Source: Vandiemenella viatica (lineage: Eukaryota > Arthropoda > Insecta > Orthoptera > Morabidae). Taken from it: a DNA stretch of 64,000 nucleotides. The stretch covers positions 45,486,610 through 45,550,609 of the forward strand of contig CM061920.1 in assembly GCA_031002005.1 (NCBI GenBank), in the 5' to 3' direction. Position 1 is the first letter of the stretch; each line of letters begins with the position of its first letter. The position numbers and the translations under genes were made by a program. The notes below the pieces were generated by a model that searched no databases, had not been told where the DNA came from, and worked only from the letters and a program-made list of their open reading frames with translations. Positions 54,480 to 64,000 of this stretch are shown piece by piece.

Positions 54480-55790
54480 CGAGGGTGTTTCAAATGAAAA
54501 CCTTAAAAGTGCTATATTTTTTTTATTTGTGACAATGAACAAAAAACTTACATGTCATTTTTCGACGTAGTCTCCTTGACGTTGAATGCATGTATTCCAT
54601 CGCTTCGGGAGTGCATAGATACCACGACGGAAGAATTCTTTTGGTCGTGTGTGTAGCCAGTCATGCACCGCGGCTTTCACCTCTTCGTCACTTCTGAAAT
54701 GCCTGCCCCCTATTCCTTCTTTGAGTGCACCAAACAGATGAAAGTCACTAGGGGCGAGGTCTGGTGAATAAGGAGGATGTACCAGACATTCAAATTTAAT
54801 TTCCTGAATAGTCTCAACTGTCCTACGGGCTGTATGTGGTCGGGCGTTGTCATGCTGCAGCAAAACTCCTGAAGTCAGAAGTCCTCGTCGTTTACTCCTG
54901 ATTGCAGGGCGGAGGTGATGTTTCAGCATGTTTGAATAGGAATTGCTGGTTACCGTAACCCCCTTATCCATGTAATGCTCCAAAATTATTCCATTTGCAT
55001 CCCAGAAGACAGTGAGCATGACTTTTCCTGCAGACGGTTGAGTGCGGAATTTTTTTGGTTTCGGCGATGAGGTGTGGCGCCATTCCTTGCTTGACCTTTT
55101 CGTTTCTGGTTGGTGGTAGTGAACCCAGGTCTCATCACCTGTGACAATTTTGCTCAGAAAGGCATCACCTTCGGCGTGGAAACGACGCAAAAGTTCTTCA
55201 CAGGCATCAATGCGATGGGCTTTCAATTCGGCAGTCAACTGACGTGGCACCCATCTTGCAGACACCTTATTGAAGTGCAGTACGTTGTGAACAATATTAT
55301 GCGCTGAACCAATACTTATCTTCAAAATTGTGGCTATTTCGTTCAGAGTTATGCGTCTATTATCCTTTATAAGCTCCTCCACTAACGCAATGTTTTCGTC
55401 CGTCACTACGCGGTTCGCCTGCCCTGGTCTTGGGGCATCCTCCACAGACGTTACACCGCTTTTAAACTTCCTACACCACTCGTACACTTGCTGCAACGAC
55501 AAACACGAATCACCATACTGTGCTATTATTCTGCGATGAATTTCAGTTGGTTTGACCCCTTCACTACTCAAGAAACGTATCACTGAACGCTGCTCAATCG
55601 CGGTGCATGTTGACAGCGGGGCGGCCATCTTGTTATGTATTTCATCACCTTCTCTAGCGTTGTAACATCACTGTGCCGCCTGTCGGTCACTTTGTGAACT
55701 TCAAGGAACACTGCTGCCACCTACCAACTCCATCACGATACTTGTCTAAATTTTATTTAACTTTTAAGGTTTTCATTTGAAACACCCTCG
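54480..55790 (-). mobile_element. mariner transposon, apparently intact
   Basis: Inverted repeats of at least 28 bp start CGAGGGTGTTTCAAATGAA at both ends; TA flanks both sides (54478-54479 and 55791-55792). Length is 1311 bp. It contains one full-length transposase gene and sits inside the satellite. Near-perfect TIRs and an open gene suggest recent insertion. Confidence 0.95.
54555..55628 (-). CDS. mariner transposase (357 aa), full-length
   Basis: The frame is uninterrupted from ATG 55628 to TAA 54555. The N-terminal half holds two helix-turn-helix regions (IEQRSVIRFLSSEGVKPTEI; RITLNEIATILKISIGSAHN) that bind the TIRs, then the WVPRQLT linker. Catalytic residues are Asp in IVTGDETWVHYH, Asp in LLQHDNARPHTA and Asp in PYSPDLAPSDFHLF, with 34 residues between the last two (DD34D). 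The C-terminus keeps RWNTCIQRQGDYVEK. Length is slightly above the usual 345. Nothing visible prevents activity. It cuts and pastes DNA at TA sites in the nucleus. Confidence 0.95.
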   Translation of the reverse strand: MAAPLSTCTAIEQRSVIRFLSSEGVKPTEIHRRIIAQYGDSCLSLQQVYEWCRKFKSGVTSVEDAPRPGQANRVVTDENIALVEELIKDNRRITLNEIATILKISIGSAHNIVHNVLHFNKVSARWVPRQLTAELKAHRIDACEELLRRFHAEGDAFLSKIVTGDETWVHYHQPETKRSSKEWRHTSSPKPKKFRTQPSAGKVMLTVFWDANGIILEHYMDKGVTVTSNSYSNMLKHHLRPAIRSKRRGLLTSGVLLQHDNARPHTARRTVETIQEIKFECLVHPPYSPDLAPSDFHLFGALKEGIGGRHFRSDEEVKAAVHDWLHTRPKEFFRRGIYALPKRWNTCIQRQGDYVEK

Positions 55791-56715
55791 TATTTGTATC
55801 AAAAATTTGTGCCTCCTTCTACTTCTCTTTTCTGCCACAACTACATAGGATAGACCATTGATGTTTGTGTGTGGTAGTAGCAGTGAATCTCCAATCGTTC
55901 ATTCTGGTGGTTAGATGACGGTAGCTGTGGGAGGTATGGTGGTTCAAAGTGGTCGACCTGCGGCAATTTCATATTTCTGCCAAAGACGCATGTGTCTTGG
56001 TGTATCACTTTTCACTGGCGTTTGTGTGTGGTAGTAACACAGAGTCACCTTTCGATCACAGGTTTGGCCAATTTTCAGTAACTGTGGGAGTGTGGGAGAT
56101 ATGGTGGTTGAAAGTGGCAGGTCAAGGATATTTTCATATTTCGACCTAAGACATGTGTCTCCGCATATGTCACTTTTCTGCCACAACTACATAGCATAAA
56201 CCATTGGTGTTTGTGTGTGGTTGTAGAATTGTGTCTCCTGTTCTGCACTATGGTTGTTAGATGTCAGTAGCTGTAGGGTTGTGGGAGATATGGGGATTGA
56301 AAGTGGTCAATCTGCGGCAATTTCATATGTGTGCCAAATACGCATGTGTCTTGGTGTATCACTTTTCAGCAAAAACTATCTATCGCGGATCACTGGCGTT
56401 TGTGTGTGGTAGTAACACAGAGTCACCTTTCGATCACAGTGTTGGTCGATTTTCAGTGAGTGTGGGAGATATGATGGTTGAAAGTGGCAGGTCAAGGATA
56501 TTTTCATATTTCGACCAAAGACATGTGTCTCAGCATATGTCACTTTTCTGCCACAACTACATAGCATAAACCATTGGTGTTTGTGTGTGGTTGTAGAATC
56601 GTGTCTCCTGTCATGCACTATAGTTGTTAGATGTCGGTAGCTATGGGGTTGGGGGAGATATGGGGGTTGAAAGTGGTCGACCTGCGGCAATTTCATATTT
56701 GTGCCAAAGACGCAT

Positions 56716-59249
56716 TGTTAGGATCAAAGCTGCATACAGGGGTTGGTATCAGCTTCTGCACCTAAACTTGAAGTAATCCAAAAGTTGTCAAAGTTCGTAA
56801 AAGGTTCAATAACCGTGTTAAACCATGTAGAATGCTAACTGTAATAATTACTGCGGTCGCCACTTACAGATTAACCTCCTGTAAGAAAGGTACTAATATA
56901 GAAATGAAAGTCTGAATCCTGATAACTGAAATATATTCTTGAAAATTTTCACATAAGTTACAAAAGTCACAGTTAGCAATGGCAATCGGAGAAAATCATT
57001 TACCAAAGATTACAAATCATGAAACAGAACAGACCGCACCACCCCAAAATGAAACTTGAACTCTGTTATAAACACATGCCGACAAATGTTAGCCTGTTAT
57101 GTCAGTCATGCCGAATTTAGAAATGGCGCCGGTCGGCCATCATGCCATCACGCCTAACTTCCATCAATCACTGCGCGCCTGGAGCCGGTCTCCTTAAAAC
57201 AGGAGAACACACCAAGTACATGTGTTCTCATCAAAGCGATCTGCTGGACTCTGTACGACTGACTACCCCCTCCCTCACATGAGCTTATATAGGAGTGGGT
57301 CAAGGACGCTACCCTCCGGCAGTGTTCTACCGCGGTCTAAAATATTCCCTTACATTTATTTTTACAACTTTCTCCAAAGGTGATCAATTTAAAATCTAAA
57401 GATTTTACGGGTTATGGGCGTTTATGGGTGTCATGTTGGATGGCAAAATTTCAATTTATTTTTTAACTTTTATTTTTAAGGTGACGTCACTGCAAAATTC
57501 AAACTTTCCCCTGGTTGCGACATGTTCAGAAATTTTTAGGAATTTACAAACGGCATAAGTTATAAACATGAAACCATGATCAAAGTGTTGTCCCGGATTT
57601 TAACCGCTCAAAAGTGTAAATTTTATTCAAATCGGTTAGGAACTGACTGAGTTATCACTAAAAATAGAAATTTCACACTTCCGCCATTTTTATTATGAGT
57701 ATATTTCTATGTATAACTCTGAAGGTATGTGATTTATCAAGCCGGAAAAATTACTAAAGTGTAGTCTGTATTAAAATACATGTTTTAAAAGCTGTCCCAT
57801 CTTCGTGGGTGCGATATCTTGGGCACAATAAAAATATTCTGTTCCTGCCATGTGGGCTGTTGTCGTGTGGTTTTGAAAATTCGCTAACATCTGTTCTATT
57901 GCGTTAAATGACATGAAACTAAAGTATATGAAACTAGAAGAGTGGGTCTTTAAGGCAAACTACTTTTTATCTCGAAATCTTGGTAAGCTTTTGAATAAGA
58001 AAATGTTAAAGTTGGGTGACCTATTTTGTATGCTCGAATAACCATTTAAGCTCTTTAAACTGTTGGAAACTACGAGATTTAGATGAATTTAATTCTCTTT
58101 AGGACTGTTTTAATTTATTATTTACTTTCTGTCGTGTGACAGTGTTTAAAATTAGTGAAAAAGCATATTTTGTGTACGGTGCCTCTGGCGAGTTATTTCG
58201 AAATTGGATTAACAAGCAGCAGCTTAGTAAAATGTCTTTTAATGGTTATAGAAAATTAATTACGTGTATCTCCTAACTTTTACCTGTTCTTATCGCTTTC
58301 AAAATGGTTTAACAGTATTGGAATTAATGCTGAAAAGTTTGATTATTCACGTCTGTTTACCGGCTTCCTAGTTTCACTGATTTTTCATATTTCTCCGTAT
58401 TTAAACTACTTGGAACCTATTAAAACTGAAAGAGACGATTATTTACTGCATTTTCATCTACTTTTTAACTCTTGACATTACTTGAAAAGCCTAAAATCGT
58501 TTATGTAAACTGCTTATGCGAATGTGTTATCAACTTCCCTCAAAACTACTTCATGTTATTATTAAATGGTTAGGAACTATTAGAAACTTATTAGTTATCC
58601 TTCTAAACTGTCTCCGGCATTATTATATTTACTTTTGGAACTTTTAAATGGTCAAATTACATCACAATCTGTTACTTTCATCCTGCTTCAGTCTACTGTC
58701 CAGCAATCGTATTTATTTCTTTAAAATCTCCTCGGAACTATATTTTACTGTGAAGTTATTGTTATTGTAGGTCTAGGCCTGGCTTTCATTAGCTTCTCAC
58801 AATCTTTACTGTATTAAAATCTCTTCAGGAATACCATAATCTTGTATACGGTATGGCAAAATTTTAGGGTTAGATTTGCTTTATAGTGAAATTATTTATT
58901 TCCCTCTGGAATGGTGTTTAGTAGTTATGATAAAAGGTTTGTTTAGATACTATATTTACTGTTATTTAACATTATTTCCTTAAAATCTGTTCAGGATATC
59001 TCCCTAACCAATATTAGGATCTGATAGTGAAAGTTTACTTTATATTTGGAATAACCTATTTCCTGCTGGAATATCATAGATTTATTGCAATTGATGGTTT
59101 ATTTACGTTTGCTATGTGCTGTTTATTTACTTTTCTGTACTCAAAGTGTTGTTATCTCGATTTCAACTATGGTATCGTGTACTGATGTTAACCTCAAACT
59201 TTGTCGGATTTAGAAGGAATCTCGAAAATAGAATGAAAGGTAGCTTACA
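56716..59249 (-). mobile_element. 2534-bp TG...CA element, probable solo LTR
   Basis: The satellite text CCAAAGACGCAT stops at 56715 and resumes at 59250 as GCATGTGTCTTGG, so GCAT is duplicated on both sides of the insert. The insert starts TGTTAGGATC and ends AGCTTACA; on the - strand it starts TGTAAGCTAC and ends GATCCTAACA. TG...CA ends and a 4-bp duplication fit an LTR. On the - strand a TATA-like CTATATAAGCTC lies at about 57285-57300, followed by GC-richer sequence, as a promoter and leader would be. I see no internal direct repeat and no ORF, so a single long LTR is the simplest reading. Confidence 0.6.
57284..57298 (-). promoter_or_regulatory. Candidate TATA box in the long LTR-like element
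   Basis: The - strand reads ACTCCTATATAAGCTCATG and is followed downstream by GTCAGTCGTACAGAG, which could hold a start site about 30 bp on. Only sequence resemblance supports this. Confidence 0.4.
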
Positions 59250-59579
59250 GCATGTGTCTTGGTGTATTACTTTTCAGCAAAAACTATCTATCGCAGATCA
59301 CTGGCGTTTGTGTGTGGTAGTAACACAGAATCACCTTTCAATCACAACATTGGCCGAATTTCAGTAACTGTGGGAGTGTAGGAGATATGGTAGTTGAAAG
59401 TGGCCGGTCAAGGATATTTTCGTATTTCGTCCAAAGACATGTGTATCCGTAATTTTTATTTTACTGCCTGAACTACATAGCGCAGATGACTAGCGTTTGT
59501 GTGTGGTAATATCATCGAGTCTCTCATCGTGCACTATGGTGGTTAGATGCCGGTAGCTGTCAATCCAAATTCTTTACAA

Positions 59580-60331
59580 ACACGAATGAAGTCGTGGGTA
59601 GGCCTACCAGCTAGTCCTAAATAATCGTTCTTATACTAACACAACAAAGTTGTGGATACCAGTACACTGGTTTACAAATGTCCAGTTTTAAATAGCTCTA
59701 GTGCTTGTTTCGCAATGAAGGTAGCCTACAGCTAACCTAAATAACTCAAATATTGTGTCTTGGACTTCAACAAATTAGCTTGAAAATATTACAGACACAG
59801 TAAGACTATATATCATAAATGTTATAAATAATGCCTATAGTATACCTATGATGCACCCAAGCACAAAGAAAATCCTCAAACTTAGTTTGAAAAATAAGAC
59901 TATGCAAACTTGAAGTATTAGAAAAAATATAGCGAATTCCTTACTATTAAAAGTTTCTGAAAGAATGTGTACATCCTCATCACATCTCTAAACGTCCTTC
60001 GATTTCCTAAGTGTATGAAACAATAGGGATTGCTTGCCCAAAACCTACTCTACGGTACATAAAGTAAACTCTTAAGACAATACATAACCTCCAAAATAGT
60101 CCTCAAAAGAATCTTCAACTACAAAAATTTTAACTCACATCTGTTTTAATGCCGTACCTCAGAGAATTCATCATCTGCAACAAATTCAGTAGTTTCCGCT
60201 TTTATCTCTATAGTGTATGTTGACTCACAATGTTTCCTATGTATACAATTATATTCATCCAAATCTCTTTTCGATGATACTCAACTTATTCATGTGTGTT
60301 GTGTCATTCCGCTATTTTTGCTCGTTAGGCA

Positions 60332-60332
<1 letters not shown>
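59580..60332. other. No recognisable gene
   Basis: About 750 bp between the satellite and an A-run at 60333. If the A-run is a retrotransposon tail, this stretch would be its 3' part, but I recognise no coding remnant. Confidence 0.35.

Positions 60333-60383
<51 letters not shown>
60333..60383 (+). repeat. Poly-A run of 51
   Basis: An uninterrupted run of 51 A, possibly the tail of a + strand retrosequence ending at 60332. The length may be inexact in assembly. Confidence 0.85.
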
Positions 60384-60385
<2 letters not shown>

Positions 60386-61262
60386 ATTGCCTTATTACTA
60401 TTTCAACATTGGCATCTGCCTCCTCGTTTCCACAAATAACTTCAACCCTTTGATACTCTATCTCCACATTAGTAAGCTCCACCCTTGGCAAATCAGAAAT
60501 CCTATCCGATCTAAGCTGGTGCATGATTTCCCAAGGTAGATGTTGAAACAATATAATATCATAGTACTCAATAGATAAGAAATGCGTCTGCAAAACATCA
60601 TGGCCCAATATCACCTCAAAAATCAAACTCTGCTGAGTAATAAATTCATAAAAATAAATACTTAATATCCAAATGTAACCAAAATGAAAAAGGTCCAGTA
60701 AAAGGTAGCTTGTCTCATAACCCCTCAAGGTGTAGATTGTTTGTGTGTGCATTTGAAAGTCAGGGTCGGTTACTTTAAGTTTTAGGACATTCCTTCTACC
60801 AGCGAAAAGTGTCTTCTTATTTGAGGGCAAAGGGTTCACATAGTTTTTAATCTTGGGTATCCTTCCAAAGCATACATGGCTGAAAATAAGTTTATTCCTC
60901 TTAGTCTTCCTTTGCTGTGGCGAGAATGGACAACTGTGATTTGAACAGATATCACAGTTTCCTACCTGAGCCTTTGATTGAAAAATATGCAGAATATTTT
61001 CTGTGTTTTGTTTACTGCAGCATTGACAAATGGTCATACTGCTTAAAAATTTGCATGCTAGCTGAGATGAGTGTTCCCACACGTGGAAAGAGTTGAAAAA
61101 CAAGGTCAATTCATTACTTGAAACATCTTGACAAAGTATACTATTCATGACATTTCTCTTTATACTACAAATTAGAGACTGACCATTTGCTTGACTTGAA
61201 CAATGAACCCCCTGTTCATAATATGAGTGTAGGTGATTCAACATTAATTCCAAAAATATCAT
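60384..61262 (-). CDS. Unidentified 292-codon open frame
   Basis: The frame is uninterrupted for 292 codons in AT-rich DNA, which is unlikely by chance. Near residues 80-115 it has a Cys-rich stretch (CQCCSKQN, later NCDICSNHSCPF) that could bind zinc. Near 165 it has RRNVLKLKVTDPDFQMHTQT. Near 215-235 it has SLIFEVILGHDVLQTHFLS, reminiscent of the ILGxDxL segment of retropepsin-like folds, but the DTG motif is absent. Its ATG is preceded directly by an in-frame TAG. Another - strand frame (61410-61216, IDTVDVSQVEHITDISGPTA) ends just upstream in a different phase, so the true protein may be longer and frameshifted. It is bounded by an A-run and a truncated LINE. I cannot name a family. Confidence 0.35.
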
Positions 61263-61543
61263 CTATCAGCTGTGTTGCTGTAGGGCCTGAAATATCAGTA
61301 ATGTGTTCAACTTGAGATACATCCACAGTATCAATGTCAATAAGGTTTGGTCCAAGATTATCTTCTACAAAAGGTAAGGTACTAATCTGCTCATAATGAA
61401 TAATAGTCACTCAGCTATAGACAATGTTTTTCTAGATACTTCAAAATTCAGTTATACCATCAAGCCATCCATCAATGGACTTTCGGATCATGATGCCCAG
61501 TTATTAACCATCAACACTTCAATAGAAACTAGCACTAAGAGTA

Positions 61544-62977
61544 ATGTCTAAACTTCAGCGTGTAATAAATGATGAGTCAGTTACTTGTTTTAGAAAGTGC
61601 CTGAATACCACAAACTGGGAACAGATTGACAGTGCTCAAGGTATGGATGAAAAATACAACATTTTTAGTAACATTGTATTAAATTTCTTTGAAAGTTGCT
61701 TCCCCTTGAAAAAGTGTCTTGCTTCTCAAAAAGAACAAAAGCCTTGGATAACTATTGGCATTAGAACATCATGCATTAATAAAAGGAAGTTGTATATTGC
61801 CACTAGGAACAGTGAGAATGCTAATGTTAAAACACATTACAAACAGTACTGCAAAATACTGAAAAAGGTTATTAAAGAATCTAAAAGTATGTACTACAAA
61901 CATAAAATTCATGATTCTGAAAATAAAATTAAAACAATATGGGACATTGTAAAAAAGGAAACAGGAAAGAGTAATCAAACAAGTAATGATATTTTTGTCA
62001 AAGAAAATTCAGTAGAATCTAATTTTTCAATTGCTGATAATTTTAATAAACATTTTTTATCTGTTGCTGATAAGTTGACTGCTAATAGCTCAGTGACATA
62101 CAGTATGGATTTTGTCAAAAAAGGCTTCCAAGAAAAATTTAACTCTATGTCGATAAAATTAGCTACTCCAGAAGAAATAAGAAAAATTATCAAATCCCTT
62201 AAGAGCAAATACTCAAGTGGTTATGATGGGATTTCCAGCAGATTAATTAAATTGTGCTCCACAGGATTAAGTAATATACTAAGTTATCTATTTAATATAT
62301 CTTTACTTGAGGGTACTTTTCCAGAAAGGCTTAAGTATGCTGTAGTTAGACCACTCTATAAAAATGGAGATAAGGCAGCCGTATTGCATTACCGACCAAT
62401 TTCATTACTAACAGCCTTCAAAGTTTTTGAGAAAGCAATGTACAATAGAGTTTATGAACATCTAAAAAATTATAATATTCTGACTAAATCACAATTTGGT
62501 TTTCAAAAGGGTCATTCGACAGAACAAGCTATATTTGCATTCACTGACAATATTTTAGAAGGAATAAATGATAAATTAATTTTTTGTGACTTATCTAAAG
62601 CATTTGACTGTGTAGATCATAAAATTCTGATACAGAAACTTAAGTATTATCGTATAGATGGCATTGTTAATAAATGGCTTAGTCAACAGAAAGTTTCAAT
62701 GGAGAATTTTAAGGCTGCCTTAAGAGGTCCACTGTTTTCTGAGTGGAAATTAATCAGATGTGGAGTACCTCAGGGTTCTATATTGGGGTCACTATTGTTT
62801 TTAATATATATAAATGATCTACCCTGTGTTTCATATAAAAACTCAACATTTGTCCAATTTGCAGATGACACAAACATAGCAATTAAAAACACTCCAGATT
62901 TATCTACAGAATATATTTCAAATTACGTCTTTGAACTGATTAATAAAAATGGTTTTCAGCTAATGGCTTGTCTTTAA
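61544..62977 (+). pseudogene. LINE reverse transcriptase, long open frame
   Basis: A 477-codon frame is open. It holds the endonuclease-RT linker, TPEEIRKIIKSLKSKYSSGY and DGISSRLIKLCS (RT entry), YRPISLLTAFKVFEKAMYNR, LTKSQFGFQKGHSTEQAIFA, DKLIFCDLSKAFDCVDHKIL (motif A), RCGVPQGSILGSLLFLIYIN (motif B) and VQFADDTNIAI (motif C, FADD intact). It then loses phase at about 62955: the expected NGLxLN text (GFQLMACL here) shifts to another frame. All catalytic residues are present. One frameshift and one stop (63098) separate it from a complete RT, so decay is slight. Confidence 0.9.
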
Positions 62978-63633
62978 ACTTTGATAAAACTCAGTATATA
63001 GAATTTAGTACATCACTCAGATTAACACATGATATAGACATAAAATTTGCAGGCCAGTCCATTCAAGAGGTAGAGAGTGTGAAATTTCTAGGTTTGTAAA
63101 TTGATCATAATTTAAATTGGAAAGTACATGTTTCTGACTTACTAAAGCGATTGGGAGCAGCCACGTTTGCAATTTGTACAATTTCAACTTTAGGTGATCT
63201 CTGTATGAGGCAGCTAGTTTATTTTGCTTATTTTCACTCCTTATTGTCATATGGAATAATATTCTGGGGCAATTCTACCCCAAGAGACAAATTGTCCAGA
63301 GCCCAAAAGTGTGTAACAAGAATTATGTATGGGGTTAGCAATAGAACTTCATGTAGAGAGCTGTTCAAGAAGTTAGGGGTTTTAACATTAGCATCTGAGT
63401 ATATACACACATTAATGTCCTTTGTAGTCACAAATTATACTTTGTTTGAAACAAATAGTAAAATACACAATTATGGCACTAGAAGTAAAAATGATCTTCA
63501 CCGGACTTACAACTCATTGTCATTTTTTCAAAAAGGGGTCCGATATTCAGGGATACATATCTTCAATATGCTCCCAACACATATTAAATGTCTAGTAGAT
63601 GATAAGAATAAATTCAGGAAAAAATTGAAATAA
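62960..63633 (+). pseudogene. LINE RT C-terminal part, shifted frame
   Basis: The downstream text reads LSLNFDKTQYIEF, SVKFLGL, stop, IDHNLNWKVHV, then from 63151 GAATFAICTISTLGDLCMRQ, YFHSLLSYGIIFWGNSTPR, KCVTRIMYGVSNRTSCRELF, KIHNYGTRSKNDLHRTYNSL. It stops at 63631-63633. The YGTRSKNDLH segment is typical of CR1/Jockey-type ends. Confidence 0.85.
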
Positions 63634-63736
63634 TTTTTAATTGACAACTCCTTCTACTCTGTAGAAGAATTTATTTCGAAGGTTTCTAAAATATAACTGC
63701 CAGTATCTTGTGTAAATATAGTTCACATTATTAATT

Positions 63737-64000
63737 TACCATGTATTCTATGACTGTACATCTCCTGGTGTATGTATTTAGTTTGTTACGTAATTGTTTA
63801 CTGTACCATATATGTTATGACTGTACATCTTGTGGTGTATGTATTATTTTGTTATGGATTTTTTTTTAATAATGTACCATATATGCTATGACTGTACATC
63901 TTCTGGTGTATGTATTATTTTGTAATGGAAGTGTTTAATGTACCATGTATACTATGACTGTACATCTAGTGGTGTACTTATTATTTTGTTATGCAACTGT
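63737..64000 (+). repeat. 66-71-bp tandem repeats in the LINE 3' region
   Basis: TACCAT(G/A)TAT...CTATGACTGTACATCT...GGTGTATGTATT starts at 63737, 63804, 63875 and 63941, so periods are 67, 71 and 66 bp. The fourth copy runs into the window end. Confidence 0.85.

Larger units (their letters stand above)
54300..59575 (+). repeat. 187-bp satellite array split by two insertions
   Basis: Satellite sequence occupies 54300-54479, 55791-56715 and 59250-59575. Two monomer variants alternate: one with CTGCCACAACTACATAG, one with TTTTCAGCAAAAACTATCTA. The dimer period is about 354-380 bp. Shared blocks are GCGTTTGTGTGTGGTAGTAA and GGGAGATATGGTGGTTGAAA. The gaps are a mariner and a 2.5-kb TG...CA element. 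The same monomer lies in reverse orientation at 19960-20518. Confidence 0.85.
61405..64000 (+). mobile_element. CR1/Jockey-type LINE, 5'-truncated, runs out of window
   Basis: It starts in the endonuclease C-terminus (AIDNVFLDTSKFSYTIKPSI, NGLSDHDAQLLTIN), then the RT ORF, then a second frame with the RT tail, then a 3' untranslated region with tandem repeats. The family differs from the common LINE of 32795-35470. The 3' terminus is beyond 64000. Confidence 0.85.

Noticed and set aside
55944..56696. Open frames over the satellite array
   Set aside because: Repeated frames reflect monomer repetition, and the variants do not share a protein.
54300..56715. Regularly spaced repeats that could be mistaken for a CRISPR-like array
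   Set aside because: The unit is about 187 bp and continuous, without short repeats separated by unique spacers, and lies in eukaryotic transposon-rich DNA.
56716..57354. A 639-bp solo LTR (TGTTAGG...CCTTACA)
   Set aside because: The satellite does not resume at 57355. It resumes at 59250 with a GCAT duplication, so the whole 2534 bp is the insert.
60213..60539. Frames containing poly-Lys
   Set aside because: They only read through the A-run at 60333-60383.

Overview
The window looks like nuclear DNA of an arthropod, most likely an insect with a large, repeat-rich genome. The only host gene I can follow with confidence is the 3' part of a glycoside-hydrolase-18 chitinase on the + strand, closest in my reading to insect Cht10. 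It has five exons (11672-11807, 31112-31254, 42404-42589, 43326-43451, 48014-48172) encoding 249 residues plus a stop. Every internal junction has GT/AG sites and the frame is continuous, so the gene looks functional. Its introns (19.3, 11.1, 0.7 and 4.6 kb) and both flanks are packed with mobile DNA. A tRNA-derived SINE with a body of the kind common in polyneopteran insects hints at an orthopteroid host, but that is weak evidence.

Layout. 1-4951: a decayed Ty3/gypsy element on the - strand, with its 5' LTR and primer-binding site at 4601-4951. 4952-11670: Penelope-tail fragments, LINE scraps and SINEs. First intron (11808-31111): an RTE endonuclease fragment; a Jockey-like LINE (about 14640-19150) split by two 3' ends of another LINE; a roughly 187-bp satellite; a Tc1-like element; two Penelope-like elements (PLEs) head to tail, one carrying a SINE; a nest of inverted PLE tails holding an RTE insertion; and a decayed RTE. 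Second intron: a CR1/Jockey-type LINE on the - strand, a mariner inside an unclassified repeat, and a 430-bp hAT-type MITE. Third and fourth introns: a fold-back PLE-tail element and LINE fragments. After the gene (48172 onward): LINE ends, a possible THAP-domain first exon, a 182-188-bp tandem repeat holding a hAT MITE, and a satellite array (54300-59575) split by an apparently intact mariner and a 2.5-kb TG...CA element. The last 4 kb hold an unexplained - strand open frame and a CR1/Jockey-type LINE whose 3' end has 66-71-bp tandem repeats.

Most interesting signals: (1) two unrelated elements each carry an insert of the same design, with 12-14-bp direct repeats spaced 122-124 bp apart and a perfect 70-81-bp palindrome against the second repeat; (2) a dispersed family of PLE tails with hammerhead-ribozyme-like cores, two of them as small elements with 40-49-bp inverted termini; (3) a 2534-bp element with TG...CA ends and a GCAT duplication inside a satellite; (4) a mariner with complete reading frame, DD34D triad, TIRs and TA duplication. 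Nothing here looks like a multi-gene prokaryotic-style system; the novelty lies in repeat architecture.
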